This document shows, in pieces, positions 53,362-62,563 of a stretch of 64,000 nt of DNA. The position numbers were made by a program, and so were the translations under genes. How positions within the stretch are numbered: the first letter of the stretch is position 1; each line of letters starts with the position of its first letter. The notes beneath the pieces were generated by a model. The model saw only the letters and a list, made by a program, of their open reading frames with translations. It was not told the origin of the DNA and did no database searches. Source of the stretch: DASZHJ01 sp035507155 (GTDB lineage Bacteria > Pseudomonadota > Alphaproteobacteria > ATCC43930 > CGMCC-115725); contig DATJOK010000124.1 in assembly GCA_035507155.1 (NCBI GenBank), positions 25,872 to 89,871 on the forward strand, written 5' to 3'.

Positions 53362-54062
53362 GACTCGATCCCCGATACCGGCACCAGCCCGTTCCCCGTC
53401 ACGAACATGATCACGCGATACAGGAAGATTGCCGGCGGCACAATGACATCCGCCAAGATGTTGAATCGCCCGGCGGTCGCGTAGGGAAGTACCAGCGCAA
53501 GCGCGATCAGAATGAACAGTCCGTAGCGTTCGAGTCGCGCCAGCGGCATGGCGAGCGGCCGCGGCAGCAGCCCGACCGCCACCCTGCCGCCGTCGAGTGG
53601 CGGCAGCGGGATCATGTTGAAGACCGCCAGCAGCAGGTTGAGCAGGATCGCGTTGGCGAAATTGTCGCCGATCCAGCCCTGCCAAGTCACCGGCGCGAAG
53701 GGGATCAGATGGACGAGCGCGCCGACGACCGTCGCCTGCAGGATGTTGGAGGCGGGACCGGCGGCGGCGACCCAGACCATGTCGCGGCGGGGATTGCGCA
53801 GGTGCCAGTAGTTGACCGGCACCGGCTTCGCATAGCCGAACAGGAACGGCGAGCGCGCCAGCAGCAGCATCGCCGGCAGCAGGATGGTGCCGACGAGATC
53901 GATGTGGCGGAACGGATTGGCGGTGACGCGGCCCGCCTTGTAGGCGGTGTCGTCGCCGAACTGGTAGGCGACGAAGCCATGCGCCGCTTCGTGGAGGGTG
54001 ATCGCCATGATCGCGGGGATCACCCAGACCGACGCCTCGTAGAGCGCGGCGTTGCTGATCAT
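53358..54062 (-). CDS. Site-2-type membrane metalloprotease (M50 family)
   Basis: The 234-residue integral membrane protein has the HExxH zinc motif in its first helix (ITLHEAAHGF, H24 and H28) and the NMIPLPPLDGGRV motif with the third-ligand Asp in a later helix. There are five or six hydrophobic segments and no PDZ domain, so it belongs to the short, YwhC/FtsH-independent S2P group. These proteases cut substrates in the membrane. It lies between nagZ and scpA with four-base overlaps at both ends, which looks like an insertion in an otherwise standard gene order. Confidence 0.88.
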   Translation of the reverse strand: MISNAALYEASVWVIPAIMAITLHEAAHGFVAYQFGDDTAYKAGRVTANPFRHIDLVGTILLPAMLLLARSPFLFGYAKPVPVNYWHLRNPRRDMVWVAAAGPASNILQATVVGALVHLIPFAPVTWQGWIGDNFANAILLNLLLAVFNMIPLPPLDGGRVAVGLLPRPLAMPLARLERYGLFILIALALVLPYATAGRFNILADVIVPPAIFLYRVIMFVTGNGLVPVSGIES

Positions 54063-55075
54063 GCCGCGGGCTTTCCCAGCAGCGCATCGAGCCGCGCCTC
54101 GGCGGCGCGCCGGTCGAATGGCTGGACTGCCTGCCGCTGCGCCTCGGCGCGCGCGATCCGCCGATGGGCTGCCGGTGTCAGGGATGCGCTTCCCGCCGCC
54201 ACCGCCGCCATCTCCTTGCGGTCGCCGTTGCAGTGGAGCACCAGGTCGCAGCCGGCGGCGAGCGCCCGCGCTGCGCGCTCGCGGAAATCGCCGCCCAGGG
54301 CCTTCATGGAGAGATCGTCCGAGACCAAGACACCATCGAAGCCGATGCTAGAGCGAATCGCCTCGCCGATCACCTTCGGCGACAGTGTCGCCGGCGCCGC
54401 TGGATCGAGGGCGGTGTAGACGATATGCGCGGTCATCGCCCAGGGCATCCCCGCGAGTGCGCGGAAGGGTGCGAAGTCGCTGGCCTCCAGCGTGGCGCGG
54501 TCGACGGTCACCGTCGGCAGCGCGGCGTGGCTGTCCACGGTCGCGCGGCCGTGGCCGGGAATGTGCTTGATGACGGGCAGCACGCCGCCTGCCAGCAATC
54601 CGCGGCAGGCGGCGACGCCCAGCCGCGCGACGATGCCGGGCTCATGGCCATAGGCGCGATCGCCGATGACGGCGTCCGCGCCCCTGACGGGAATATCGAG
54701 CACCGGCAGGCAATCGACGGTGATGCCGAGGGTCGAGAGATCGTCGGCGATGAGCCGGGCCGTCAGCGATACCGCCTCCTCCGCCGCGGCCCCCAGCCCC
54801 GCCAGCGTCGCCGCGGCGGGATAGCGGCGCCAGTGCGGCGGCGTCAGCCGTTGGACGCGACCGCCCTCCTGGTCGATGAGGACAGGCGCATCGGCGCGCC
54901 CGACGGCGTCGCGCAGCGCCCGCACCAGCGCCCGGATCTGGTCCGGCGCCTCGCAATTCCGCGCGAAGAGGATGAAGCCCAGGGGATCGGCTTCGCGGAA
55001 AAACGCGCGCTCGTCGGCGCTCAGCGTCTTTCCCGCGCAGCCGAAAACGACCGCCCGCGGCTCAGGGTTTGACAA
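54059..55075 (-). CDS. nagZ: Beta-N-acetylhexosaminidase (NagZ)
   Basis: The 338-residue glycoside hydrolase family 3 enzyme removes N-acetylglucosamine from muropeptides during peptidoglycan recycling. The family signature KHIPGHG (170-176) with the catalytic His175 and the nucleophile Asp253 in VSDDLSM are conserved. It is a single catalytic domain with no signal peptide, so it is cytoplasmic, as usual for NagZ. It overlaps the SPOR-protein gene by 14 bases and the S2P gene by four. Confidence 0.93.
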   Translation of the reverse strand: MSNPEPRAVVFGCAGKTLSADERAFFREADPLGFILFARNCEAPDQIRALVRALRDAVGRADAPVLIDQEGGRVQRLTPPHWRRYPAAATLAGLGAAAEEAVSLTARLIADDLSTLGITVDCLPVLDIPVRGADAVIGDRAYGHEPGIVARLGVAACRGLLAGGVLPVIKHIPGHGRATVDSHAALPTVTVDRATLEASDFAPFRALAGMPWAMTAHIVYTALDPAAPATLSPKVIGEAIRSSIGFDGVLVSDDLSMKALGGDFRERAARALAAGCDLVLHCNGDRKEMAAVAAGSASLTPAAHRRIARAEAQRQAVQPFDRRAAEARLDALLGKPAA

Positions 55076-55850
55076 GCAGGCACCCGACGTTGCGTTGCCG
55101 CAGCGCGCTGCAGATCCGGTCGGCCTCGGCGCCGTCGGCGAGCGGGCCCGCCTGGATGCGATAGAAGACGCCCTTGTCGCCGAGATCGACCCGCTCGGTG
55201 GCGACGCCGAGCGAGCCCACGAGATCGCCGTTCTGCCGCTTGATGCGCGCCCACTCCTGCGCCGCGCTCTCCGCTGTCCTGACCGCTCCCACCTGCAGCC
55301 GATAGCCCCTGCCGATCGCCGTCCCCTTGAGCGCCGGCGGCAGCGCAGCGCTCTGCGGCGGGTGCTGTTCCGCGACGGCCGCCGGCTGCTGCTGCGCCGG
55401 TGCGGCGGGCGGCGGCGCCGGTGCGGCGGCGGCTGGTGCTACCGGCGCCGCCGCTTGCGCGACCGCCGGCTGCGGCGCTTCCGGCGTTGCGGTTGGCTCC
55501 GGCGGCGGCGGCGCCGGCCGCGGCAGCGGCGTCTCCGGCGGCGGCAGCAGCCGCTCCGTCGTCTCGCTCGCCTTCTGATCGAAGACGAGACGGTTGCGAT
55601 TGGGGATCTCCATGCCGCCGGGATCCTCTGGCTTCACCTTGATCGGCTGAGTGTCGGCGCGCAGCAGCGGCACCTCGCCGCGGCCCGGCTCGTGCGAGGT
55701 GACCTTGTAGCCGAGCCAGAGCCCGCCGGCGCTCACCGCCATCACGCCGAGCGCAATCACCGCCATCAGGCTGCGATGCGGGCGGTGCTTCACCCGCCGA
55801 TAGGGGATCGCCGGGCGCTGGGGGGGATCGAGCGGCTCGAGATACGCCAT
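55062..55850 (-). CDS. SPOR-domain membrane protein
   Basis: The 262-residue protein has a short cytoplasmic N-terminus, one transmembrane helix (about 28-48), a Pro/Ala-rich periplasmic linker (about 105-180), and a C-terminal SPOR domain (about 185-262) that binds denuded peptidoglycan at division sites. This domain order is as in DedD/FtsN-type proteins. Its start overlaps the end of argS by one base (TGATG). The neighbouring position between argS and nagZ is common in alphaproteobacteria. Confidence 0.9.
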   Translation of the reverse strand: MAYLEPLDPPQRPAIPYRRVKHRPHRSLMAVIALGVMAVSAGGLWLGYKVTSHEPGRGEVPLLRADTQPIKVKPEDPGGMEIPNRNRLVFDQKASETTERLLPPPETPLPRPAPPPPEPTATPEAPQPAVAQAAAPVAPAAAAPAPPPAAPAQQQPAAVAEQHPPQSAALPPALKGTAIGRGYRLQVGAVRTAESAAQEWARIKRQNGDLVGSLGVATERVDLGDKGVFYRIQAGPLADGAEADRICSALRQRNVGCLLVKP

Positions 55851-57607
55851 CAGCGCATCTCCTCCACCGGCGCCACTCCGAAGACTCTCAGCCCGGAAGC
55901 GATCACGTGTTTGATCCCTTGCACCAGCGCGAGCCGGGCCTTGGTCAGCTCCGGCTCCTCGGCGATCAGGAAGCGCAGGTTCGCGTCCTCCTTGCCCCTG
56001 TTCCATAGCATATGGAACAGGGCGGCAAGGTCCTGGAGGTAGAACGCGATCCGGTGCGGCTCATGCGCTTCCGCCGCGCTCTCAACGAGTCGAGGCCAGC
56101 CGGCGAGCTGCCTGATGAGACCAAGCTCCTCGCCGGCGGTCAAGCGATGGAGCTCCGATTTCTGCAACGACTCGGAGGCGAGCTCCGAGTCCGGAATCTG
56201 CTCGCGCGCGAGCCGCAGCACCGAGGCGGCACGCGCGTGGGCGTACTGGACGTAGAAGACGGGATTGTCCTTCGACTGCTCCATCACCTTGGCGAAGTCG
56301 AAGTCGAGGGTCTGGTCGTTGCGCCGCGTCAGCATGATGAAGCGGAAGACATTCTTGCCGACCTCGTCGACGACGTCGCGCAGCGTGACGAAGGTCCCGG
56401 CGCGCTTCGACATCCGCACCGGCTGGCCCTTGTCGAAGAGGTTGACGAGCTGGCAGAGCTTGACGTCGAGCGCGCCCTTGCCGTGGGTGAGCGCGGTCAC
56501 AGCCGCCTGCATGCGCTTCACGTAGCCGCCGTGATCGGCGCCCCAGATGTCGATCATCTCGGCGAAGCCGCGCTGGTACTTGTCGAAGTGGTAGGCGATG
56601 TCGGCGGCGAAATAGGTCCAGGAGCCGTCGGACTTCTTCAGCGGTCGGTCGACGTCGTCGCCGAATTTCGTCGAGCGGAAGAGCGTCTGCGGCCTCGGCT
56701 CCCAATCCTCCGGCAGCTTGCCCTTGGGCGGCTCCAGCGTGCCGACATAGACGAGCCCGTCGGCCTCGAGCACCGCCAGCGCGCTCTCGATCGCGCCCGC
56801 CTGCACCAGCGCGCGCTCGGAGGCGAAGACTGCGTGGCTGATGCCGATCACCGCGAGATCCTCGCGGATGAGGCGCAGCATCTCCGCCGTCGCGAACTCG
56901 CGCACGGGATCGAGCCATTCGCTCTCCGGCCGATCCTTCCACCTGGCGCCATCGCGCTCCGCGAGCTGGCGGCCCGCATCCCTGAGGTAGTCGCCGGGGT
57001 AATAGCCCTCGGGGATCTCCGCGATCGTCTCGCCGAGCGCCTCGCGGTAGCGCAGATGCGTCGAGCGCGCGAGCACATCCACCTGCGCGCCGGCGTCGTT
57101 GATGTAGTACTCCCGAGTGACGGCGAAGCCCGCCTTCTCGAGGAGCGCCGCCAGCGCGTCGCCCACCACCGCGCCGCGGCCGTGGCCGACGTGGAGCGGA
57201 CCGGTCGGATTGGCGGAGACGTACTCCACGTTGACCCGCCGTCCCTGCCCGATCGTCGAATCGCCGTAGCTCTCGCCGGCGGCGAGAATCTCGCGGAGCC
57301 GCGCATGCCAGAAATTCTCGGCGAGACGGAGGTTGAGGAAGCCGGGTCCCGCGACGTCGGCGGCGGTGACGTCGCTCTGGGCGCGCAGCCGCTCGGCGAG
57401 CTTTGTCGCGATCTCGCGCGGGTTCTTGCCGGCGGGCTTCGCCAGCACCATGGCGGCGTTGGTGGAGATGTCGCCGTGGGCGGGGTCGCGCGGTGGCTCG
57501 ACGGCGATGCGCGAGAGATCGAGCCCGGCCGGGAGGTCGCCGGCTGCGATCAGCGCCGTCACCTCGGCGACCACGCGTTCGCGGAAATGGGTGAACAGGT
57601 TCATCAT
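55850..57607 (-). CDS. argS: Arginine--tRNA ligase
   Basis: The 585-residue class I synthetase has the ArgRS N-terminal additional domain, the HIGH-like motif PTGPLHVGHGRGA (about 121-133) and the KMSKS-like VRMSKRAGTFVTL stretch. The C-terminal helical anticodon-binding domain ends close to the family norm. Two ATG codons (57607 and 57604) are in tandem; the first overlaps the dgt stop codon by four bases (ATGA), so translation is likely coupled. Confidence 0.95.
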   Translation of the reverse strand: MMNLFTHFRERVVAEVTALIAAGDLPAGLDLSRIAVEPPRDPAHGDISTNAAMVLAKPAGKNPREIATKLAERLRAQSDVTAADVAGPGFLNLRLAENFWHARLREILAAGESYGDSTIGQGRRVNVEYVSANPTGPLHVGHGRGAVVGDALAALLEKAGFAVTREYYINDAGAQVDVLARSTHLRYREALGETIAEIPEGYYPGDYLRDAGRQLAERDGARWKDRPESEWLDPVREFATAEMLRLIREDLAVIGISHAVFASERALVQAGAIESALAVLEADGLVYVGTLEPPKGKLPEDWEPRPQTLFRSTKFGDDVDRPLKKSDGSWTYFAADIAYHFDKYQRGFAEMIDIWGADHGGYVKRMQAAVTALTHGKGALDVKLCQLVNLFDKGQPVRMSKRAGTFVTLRDVVDEVGKNVFRFIMLTRRNDQTLDFDFAKVMEQSKDNPVFYVQYAHARAASVLRLAREQIPDSELASESLQKSELHRLTAGEELGLIRQLAGWPRLVESAAEAHEPHRIAFYLQDLAALFHMLWNRGKEDANLRFLIAEEPELTKARLALVQGIKHVIASGLRVFGVAPVEEMR

Positions 57608-58782
57608 GGTTTTGCGTATCTATCGAACAGTCTCGCGTGCTCGTCGAGAGCGAAGCGGTCGGTCATGCCGGCGATGTAGTCGGCGACGACGCGGGCGGTG
57701 GCGGGAGCGCTCGGACCCTCGGTCTGCTGGCGCCACTCCGTCGGCAGGCATTGCGGCTCCGCGAGCAGCAGCTGGAACAACTCCTGCACGATGCGGCGCG
57801 CTTTCGAGGACATGCGATTGACGCGGTAGTGCCGGTACATGCGATCGAACAGGAACTGCTTCAGCGCCTTGTCGTGCCGAGCCATGGTCTCGGAGAAGGC
57901 GACCGTCGCGGACCCCAGGCCGCGCACATCCGCGGCGGAGCGGAGCTTCGCGTCGGCGGCACGGCGGCGCGTCTCGGCGATGAGATCGCCGGCCATGCGG
58001 TCGATGAGCCGGCGGATCGACTCATGGACGAGGCGCGTACCGTCGAGACTCGGATAGCGCTCGCGCACCTCGCGGAAGACCGGCCCCACCAGCGGCACCG
58101 CGTCGAGATCGGCGACACTGAAGAGCTCTGCGCGCAGCCCGTCGTCGATGTCGTGGTTGTTGTAGGCGATGTCGTCGGCGAGCGCCGCCACCTGCGCCTC
58201 GGCGCTGGGCCAGGTGGCGAGCTCGAGGTCCTGCGTCCTGACATAGGCGGCGATGGTGGCGGGCACTGGCTTACTGCGGGCACCCCCCACCAGCGGGCCG
58301 TTGTGCTTCACCGTGCCCTCGAGCGCCTCCCAGGTGAGGTTGAGGCCGTCGAACTCGGCGTAGCGCCGCTCCAGCCGCGTCAAAATGCGGAGCGTCTGGT
58401 CGTTATGCTCGAAGCCGCCGAAGGGCGCCATCGCCGCATCGAGCGCTTCCTCGCCGGCGTGACCGAACGGCGTGTGGCCGAGGTCGTGGGCGAGCGCCAC
58501 CGCCTCCGCGAGATCCTCGTTGAGGCCGAGCGCGCGGCTCACGCTCCGCGCGATCTGCGCCACTTCCAGGCTGTGGGTGAGCCGGGTCCGGTAGTGATCG
58601 CCCTCATGGTTGACGAAAACTTGCGTCTTGTATTCGAGGCGGCGAAAGGCGGTCGAATGGATGATGCGGTCGCGATCGCGCTGGAATACCGAGCGGGTCG
58701 GGCTTTCCGGCTCCCGATGGAGCCGGCCCCGGCTCTCTTCGGGCCTGGAGGCGTAGGGGGCCAGCGCGGGCGGCACGGTCAT
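57604..58782 (-). CDS. dgt: Deoxyguanosinetriphosphate triphosphohydrolase-like protein
   Basis: The 392-residue protein is an HD-domain phosphohydrolase of the Dgt family. Metal ligands of the HD motif are seen at RTRLTHSLEVAQIARSV, LAHDLGHTPFGHAGEEAL and DDIAYNNHDIDDG. It cleaves dNTPs to nucleoside and triphosphate. It is the first gene in the long minus-strand run and is divergent from erpA by about 117 bp. The ATG at 58782 gives the family N-terminus. Confidence 0.93.
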   Translation of the reverse strand: MTVPPALAPYASRPEESRGRLHREPESPTRSVFQRDRDRIIHSTAFRRLEYKTQVFVNHEGDHYRTRLTHSLEVAQIARSVSRALGLNEDLAEAVALAHDLGHTPFGHAGEEALDAAMAPFGGFEHNDQTLRILTRLERRYAEFDGLNLTWEALEGTVKHNGPLVGGARSKPVPATIAAYVRTQDLELATWPSAEAQVAALADDIAYNNHDIDDGLRAELFSVADLDAVPLVGPVFREVRERYPSLDGTRLVHESIRRLIDRMAGDLIAETRRRAADAKLRSAADVRGLGSATVAFSETMARHDKALKQFLFDRMYRHYRVNRMSSKARRIVQELFQLLLAEPQCLPTEWRQQTEGPSAPATARVVADYIAGMTDRFALDEHARLFDRYAKP

Positions 58783-58899
58783 GGGGCGGAAACTACAAGC
58801 CGACTCTCGCCCTGGCAACGGCCGCTCCGGCGGTTTGACAATTGACCTCCAATACCTACATTGAGGGCATCGCAATCGCGGCCGGAGCTTGTGAAACCC

Positions 58900-59256
58900 A
58901 TGGCTGAAGGCGGCACCACCGGCGGACGCAGCCTCTCGCTCACCGCGAGCGCGGCGAAGCGCATCGCCGAGCTCAAGGCGCAGGAGAACCTGCCCACGGC
59001 CTTTCTGCGGCTGGCGGTCTCCGGCGGCGGCTGTTCCGGCTTCCAGTACGGCTTCAGCTTCGATGATGCGCGGCTCGACGACGACTCCGCCTTCGAGCGC
59101 GACGGCGTCACGCTCGTCATCGACGCCACCTCGCTGGAGCTGGTGGACGGCGCCGAGGTGGACTTCGTCGAGGACATGATGGGGGCCTCGTTCCAGGTCC
59201 GCAATCCCAACGCCAGCTCCTCCTGCGGCTGCGGCAAGTCCTTCGCGATCGGCTGA
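58900..59256 (+). CDS. erpA: Iron-sulfur cluster insertion protein ErpA
   Basis: The 118-residue A-type carrier has three conserved cysteines, C45 in GGGCSGF and C109 and C111 in SSCGCGKSF, that carry the Fe-S cluster. The LSLTASAAKRIAELKA start and the SFDDA segment follow the family. It hands clusters to apo-enzymes such as those of respiration and isoprenoid synthesis. The ATG at 58900 is preferred over a longer frame from 58861 by family length. It is divergent from dgt. Confidence 0.93.
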   Translation: MAEGGTTGGRSLSLTASAAKRIAELKAQENLPTAFLRLAVSGGGCSGFQYGFSFDDARLDDDSAFERDGVTLVIDATSLELVDGAEVDFVEDMMGASFQVRNPNASSSCGCGKSFAIG

Positions 59257-59271
59257 GCCGGCACGCCGGCT
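59256..59271 (+). other. Intercistronic hairpin between erpA and xthA
   Basis: AGCCGG (59256-59261) pairs perfectly with CCGGCT (59266-59271) around a CACG tetraloop, beginning on the last base of the erpA stop codon and ending eight bases before the xthA ATG. There is no U-run, so it is not a standard terminator. It could affect the stability of the message or translation of xthA. Confidence 0.35.
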
Positions 59272-59278
59272 GAGCGCC

Positions 59279-60049
59279 ATGAAGATCGCCACCTGGAACG
59301 TCAATTCGATCAAGGTGCGGCTGCCGCATGTGCTGGCGTGGCTCGAGAGCGCCAGGCCCGACGCGCTCTGCCTGCAGGAGATCAAGTGCCCCACCGAGGA
59401 TTTTCCGACCCTCGAGCTCAAGGGGCTCGGCTATCACGCGGCGGTCTCCGGGCAGAAGACCTATAACGGCGTTGCGCTGCTGACGCGCGAGCCGGCACGC
59501 GACGTGACCGTGGGCCTGCCGGGCGACGACGGCGACACCCACGCGCGCTACATCGAGGCGACGGTCGGCGATGTCCGCGTCGCGTCGATCTATCTGCCGA
59601 ACGGCAATCCCGTCGGCACCGACAAGTTTCCCTACAAGCTGGCCTGGATGAAGCGGCTCTCGGCGCGCGCCCGCGAGCTGCTGGCGCGCGAAGTGCCCGT
59701 GGTGCTCGCCGGCGACTACAACGTCTGCCCCACCGACGCCGACGTCTACGATCCCGATGGTTGGCGCGACGACGCGCTCTGCCGGCCGGAATCCCGTGCC
59801 GCGTTCCGCAGCCTGCTGCATCAGGGATATACCGACGCCTTCCGCGTCTTCCACAGCGAGCCGCACCGCTACAGCTTCTGGGACTATCAGGCCGGCCGCT
59901 GGATGCGCGACGAAGGTCTGCGCATCGATCACCTGCTGCTGTCGCCCCAGGCAACCGACCGGCTTGCCGCTGCCGACATCGACAAGGCGCCGCGCGGACG
60001 CGACAAGGCATCCGACCACACGCCGGTCTGGTGCAAGCTCGACAGCTGA
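59279..60049 (+). CDS. xthA: Exodeoxyribonuclease III
   Basis: The 256-residue protein is an AP endonuclease/exonuclease of the ExoIII family. It has the metal motif LQEIKC (Glu near residue 35), the AGDYNVCPTDADVYD segment with catalytic Asp and Asn, and the C-terminal SDHTPVW with the general-base His. It repairs abasic sites in DNA. The gene is in the order erpA-xthA, common in this group, 22 bases after erpA. Confidence 0.95.
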   Translation: MKIATWNVNSIKVRLPHVLAWLESARPDALCLQEIKCPTEDFPTLELKGLGYHAAVSGQKTYNGVALLTREPARDVTVGLPGDDGDTHARYIEATVGDVRVASIYLPNGNPVGTDKFPYKLAWMKRLSARARELLAREVPVVLAGDYNVCPTDADVYDPDGWRDDALCRPESRAAFRSLLHQGYTDAFRVFHSEPHRYSFWDYQAGRWMRDEGLRIDHLLLSPQATDRLAAADIDKAPRGRDKASDHTPVWCKLDS

Positions 60050-60056
60050 CGATCGG

Positions 60057-60665
60057 CTAGAACTTGAGGCCGTAGCGCAGGCGGACGCCGCCCAGCGCGT
60101 CGGCATGATCGCCTTCGGCGGGCATCGCGCGATCGATGCTGAGCGTGAAGGTGTTCTGGGCGTCGGCGCGATAGCCGAGCTCGAAGCCGCCATGCAGCAG
60201 CAGCGGCGCATTCAGCGCCCGTGGGCCCGCGCCGTCATCGAAGCTGGGCTGGCGATTGGTGGGCACCGAGCCGCCGAGTCCGAGTGTGCCGAAGAGACCC
60301 GTCTTGGGCTCGCCGAGATCGATGCTGAAGCCGAGATAGGTGCGCCGGCCCCCGCTGGCGGGCGTGGTGCTGTCCGGCGTCAGCTGGGGGACGCGCGGCG
60401 AGAAGCTGAACTGCTCCGGTCCGTCGTCCGGCGTCGACAGTGTCAGCGAATAGGCGGGTGCGAGCGACTGCTCGGGCGCGCTGCCGTAGTCCAGATTGGA
60501 GCTGAGGCCGGGACTGAATTGCGGCAGCGGCACGCTGCCCCACACCAGCTTCAGCCCGCCCACATAGGTGCTCGGGCGATCCTGCGCATGCGCCATCGGC
60601 GCCGCAGCGAGGCCCAGCAGCGCGACGAGGGCGAGGATCGCGGAAGGGCTGGCGCTGCGGATCAA
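60057..60665 (-). CDS. Exported protein of unknown function, possibly a surface beta-structured protein
   Basis: From the TTG at 60665 the product is 202 residues with a signal peptide cleaved near residue 27 (AHA). The mature chain is Gly/Ser/Pro-rich with several beta-type segments ending in LGGVRLRYGLKF, a C-terminal pattern (aromatic last residue and alternating hydrophobics) typical of outer-membrane beta-barrel proteins. The TTG is supported by GGAGC five bases upstream and by a four-base overlap with the PilZ gene stop (TTGA). The two genes are probably co-expressed. The function is unknown. Confidence 0.65.
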   Translation of the reverse strand: MIRSASPSAILALVALLGLAAAPMAHAQDRPSTYVGGLKLVWGSVPLPQFSPGLSSNLDYGSAPEQSLAPAYSLTLSTPDDGPEQFSFSPRVPQLTPDSTTPASGGRRTYLGFSIDLGEPKTGLFGTLGLGGSVPTNRQPSFDDGAGPRALNAPLLLHGGFELGYRADAQNTFTLSIDRAMPAEGDHADALGGVRLRYGLKF

Positions 60666-61015
60666 CGCTTGCTCCGCGCCAGCCAACGCGAGAGCGCGCG
60701 ATCGAGGGCGTTCAGGCAATCAGGGGCGATCTCGGTGAACTTCGCACCCACGTCGCCCTCCTCTCGATGTGTCCAGACGATCTCGGCGATAAAGTCGCAG
60801 GTATGGTCGATGTGGGTCATCTGCAAGCTGCCCGCTATCCCGTCACCCACCGCCAATCCAAGATCCCGCGCGTCGATCCGGAAACCGCCCAGGGACCAGT
60901 TCAACGATTTATAGTCGCGCCCCTGAACACGTACCAGGATCGGCGGCACCGGATAGCGCCGATCCCGGCGAAACTCCCGGCGATCATAATTGGTCCGTAC
61001 AACGCGCCGGAGCAT
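60662..61015 (-). CDS. PilZ-domain protein
   Basis: The 117-residue protein is one PilZ domain. The c-di-GMP motif pair is RRDRR (about 16-20) and NWSLGGF (about 39-45), fitting RxxxR and (D/N)xSxxG. It should act as a small c-di-GMP effector in the cytoplasm. GGAGGAG lies seven bases before the ATG at 61015, making this start much better than the upstream in-frame ATG at 61039. The exported-protein gene follows with a four-base overlap. Confidence 0.87.
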   Translation of the reverse strand: MLRRVVRTNYDRREFRRDRRYPVPPILVRVQGRDYKSLNWSLGGFRIDARDLGLAVGDGIAGSLQMTHIDHTCDFIAEIVWTHREEGDVGAKFTEIAPDCLNALDRALSRWLARSKR

Positions 61016-61066
61016 GCCCAAACTCCTCCCTCCGGGCAATAATAAATAATGTTCCTTAACAAAGGT

Positions 61067-62560
61067 TTATGTCCCGGCTGCGAAGGCAGGGCCGAGCGGG
61101 CGGAGGCGCAGCCCCGGCCGCAGCCGGCGGAACGGGAAATCGGCAGGGTCCGCCAGCATCGCGCCCGGCGCCTTGACCACCAGGATGTCCTGGGCGATCG
61201 GCGCGAAGTCGGCGCGGAAATGCACCGAACTCTTGAGGGCGAGGATCCGTTCCTCCTGGGGCTCAACCCCCAGATGACGGAAGATTGATTGATCCGCACC
61301 CTGCATCTTCCGGCTGGCCACCACCACGCGGACGCCGCCGATCCGCAGCAATGCCATCGGCCCGAGGGTGATCTGCGAGCCGCCCCACATGGGACCGGTA
61401 CCGGTGAAGGTGCCGGTCCCCAGGCGCTCCACGGTGAAGCTGCCGCGGAACGGGCCCGGCGCGGCGGTGCGCCCGCCAAGCTCGAGGGTCAGGCTGGCTT
61501 CTGGCCCCGCCGCATGGGCCGCTCCGGCGGCCTCGGGGTCCCACATGATGGCGAGCGTCGCCCGCTCCGCCCCCGCCCGAACCAGCGCCGCCAGCAGGCC
61601 GGTGGTGTCGGAGGTGCCGCCGGCGCCGGGATTGTCCTGGGTATCCGCCAGCACCATGGGCTTGCCGGCGGGACGTCGGGACGCCTCGGCCACGGCTTCG
61701 TCCGGTTCGTAAATACGGCCGGCGAAGTCCTTCTCCCGATTGATGATCGCTTGCGTCAGGCGGCGCACCGCCGTGCTCGTCCGAGCCGCATCGCCGCCGT
61801 AGCCGAAGACGGCGGCGCCGCAGTGGAGGAAATCCGCCGCCGGGAACCCCGGCGTGAAGGTCAGGAGGACGCCGGTCTCGCGCTCGATCACCGCCAGCTC
61901 GCGATAGACCGACCCTGCCGGCTCCGCCATCGTGCATTGCCAGGGGAGCGGAATCAGAAAAGGGATGGTTTCAAAAGACTTGGAGGGCTTTCTCTGAGTA
62001 TCGAGCAAACCCAGGAGCGCCTCGGCGGCACGCCTTCCCGTGGTCGCCATGTCGACGTGTGGATAAGTTCGATAGCCGACCATTACGTCCGAGAACTCAA
62101 TCATTTCCGGCGTGACATTCGCGTGGAAATCGAGGCTGGTCGCGATCGGGATCTGCGGTCCGACGACGGCGCGGAAGCGGCGCAGCAGCTCCCCTTCGCC
62201 GTCGTCGAGATGCTCCGTCACCATGGCGCCGTGCAGGTCGAGATAGACGGCATCGATCGGTCCTGCGGCGCGGAGATCGTCCAGCATCATGGCGACGATC
62301 CGCTCATAGGCGTCCTCGGTGACGTGCGCCGAGGGCGTCGCCGCGGCCCAGACCAGCGGCAGCAGCTCCTGACCGGCGCCCGCCAACACCTCGATCGCCC
62401 CCGCGATCGGCAGGTTCATTCCGGGAAAGGTGTGGAAGAACCGATCGCCCTGCTGCAGACCCGGCCAGCCGCCGCCGAGGACGAACTCGTCGTAGCCGGC
62501 CTTGATCGGCGCGAAGGTGTTGGTCTCGTGATGAAGCCCGGCGATCGCGATGCGGGCCAT
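61067..62560 (-). CDS. M81-family metallopeptidase (MlrC-like)
   Basis: The 497-residue protein resembles microcystinase C and related M81 peptidases. The N-terminal HHETNTF motif (about 10-16), the YLDLHGAMVTE segment with metal ligands (about 105-115), and the DFHANVTPEM stretch (about 145-155) match the family. It has no signal peptide and is cytoplasmic. Its ribosome site overlaps the end of the KamA-like gene three bases upstream, so the two are co-transcribed. M81 proteins are often part of small-peptide or amide catabolism; the substrate is unknown. Confidence 0.88.
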   Translation of the reverse strand: MARIAIAGLHHETNTFAPIKAGYDEFVLGGGWPGLQQGDRFFHTFPGMNLPIAGAIEVLAGAGQELLPLVWAAATPSAHVTEDAYERIVAMMLDDLRAAGPIDAVYLDLHGAMVTEHLDDGEGELLRRFRAVVGPQIPIATSLDFHANVTPEMIEFSDVMVGYRTYPHVDMATTGRRAAEALLGLLDTQRKPSKSFETIPFLIPLPWQCTMAEPAGSVYRELAVIERETGVLLTFTPGFPAADFLHCGAAVFGYGGDAARTSTAVRRLTQAIINREKDFAGRIYEPDEAVAEASRRPAGKPMVLADTQDNPGAGGTSDTTGLLAALVRAGAERATLAIMWDPEAAGAAHAAGPEASLTLELGGRTAAPGPFRGSFTVERLGTGTFTGTGPMWGGSQITLGPMALLRIGGVRVVVASRKMQGADQSIFRHLGVEPQEERILALKSSVHFRADFAPIAQDILVVKAPGAMLADPADFPFRRLRPGLRLRPLGPAFAAGT

Positions 62561-62563
62561 GTG

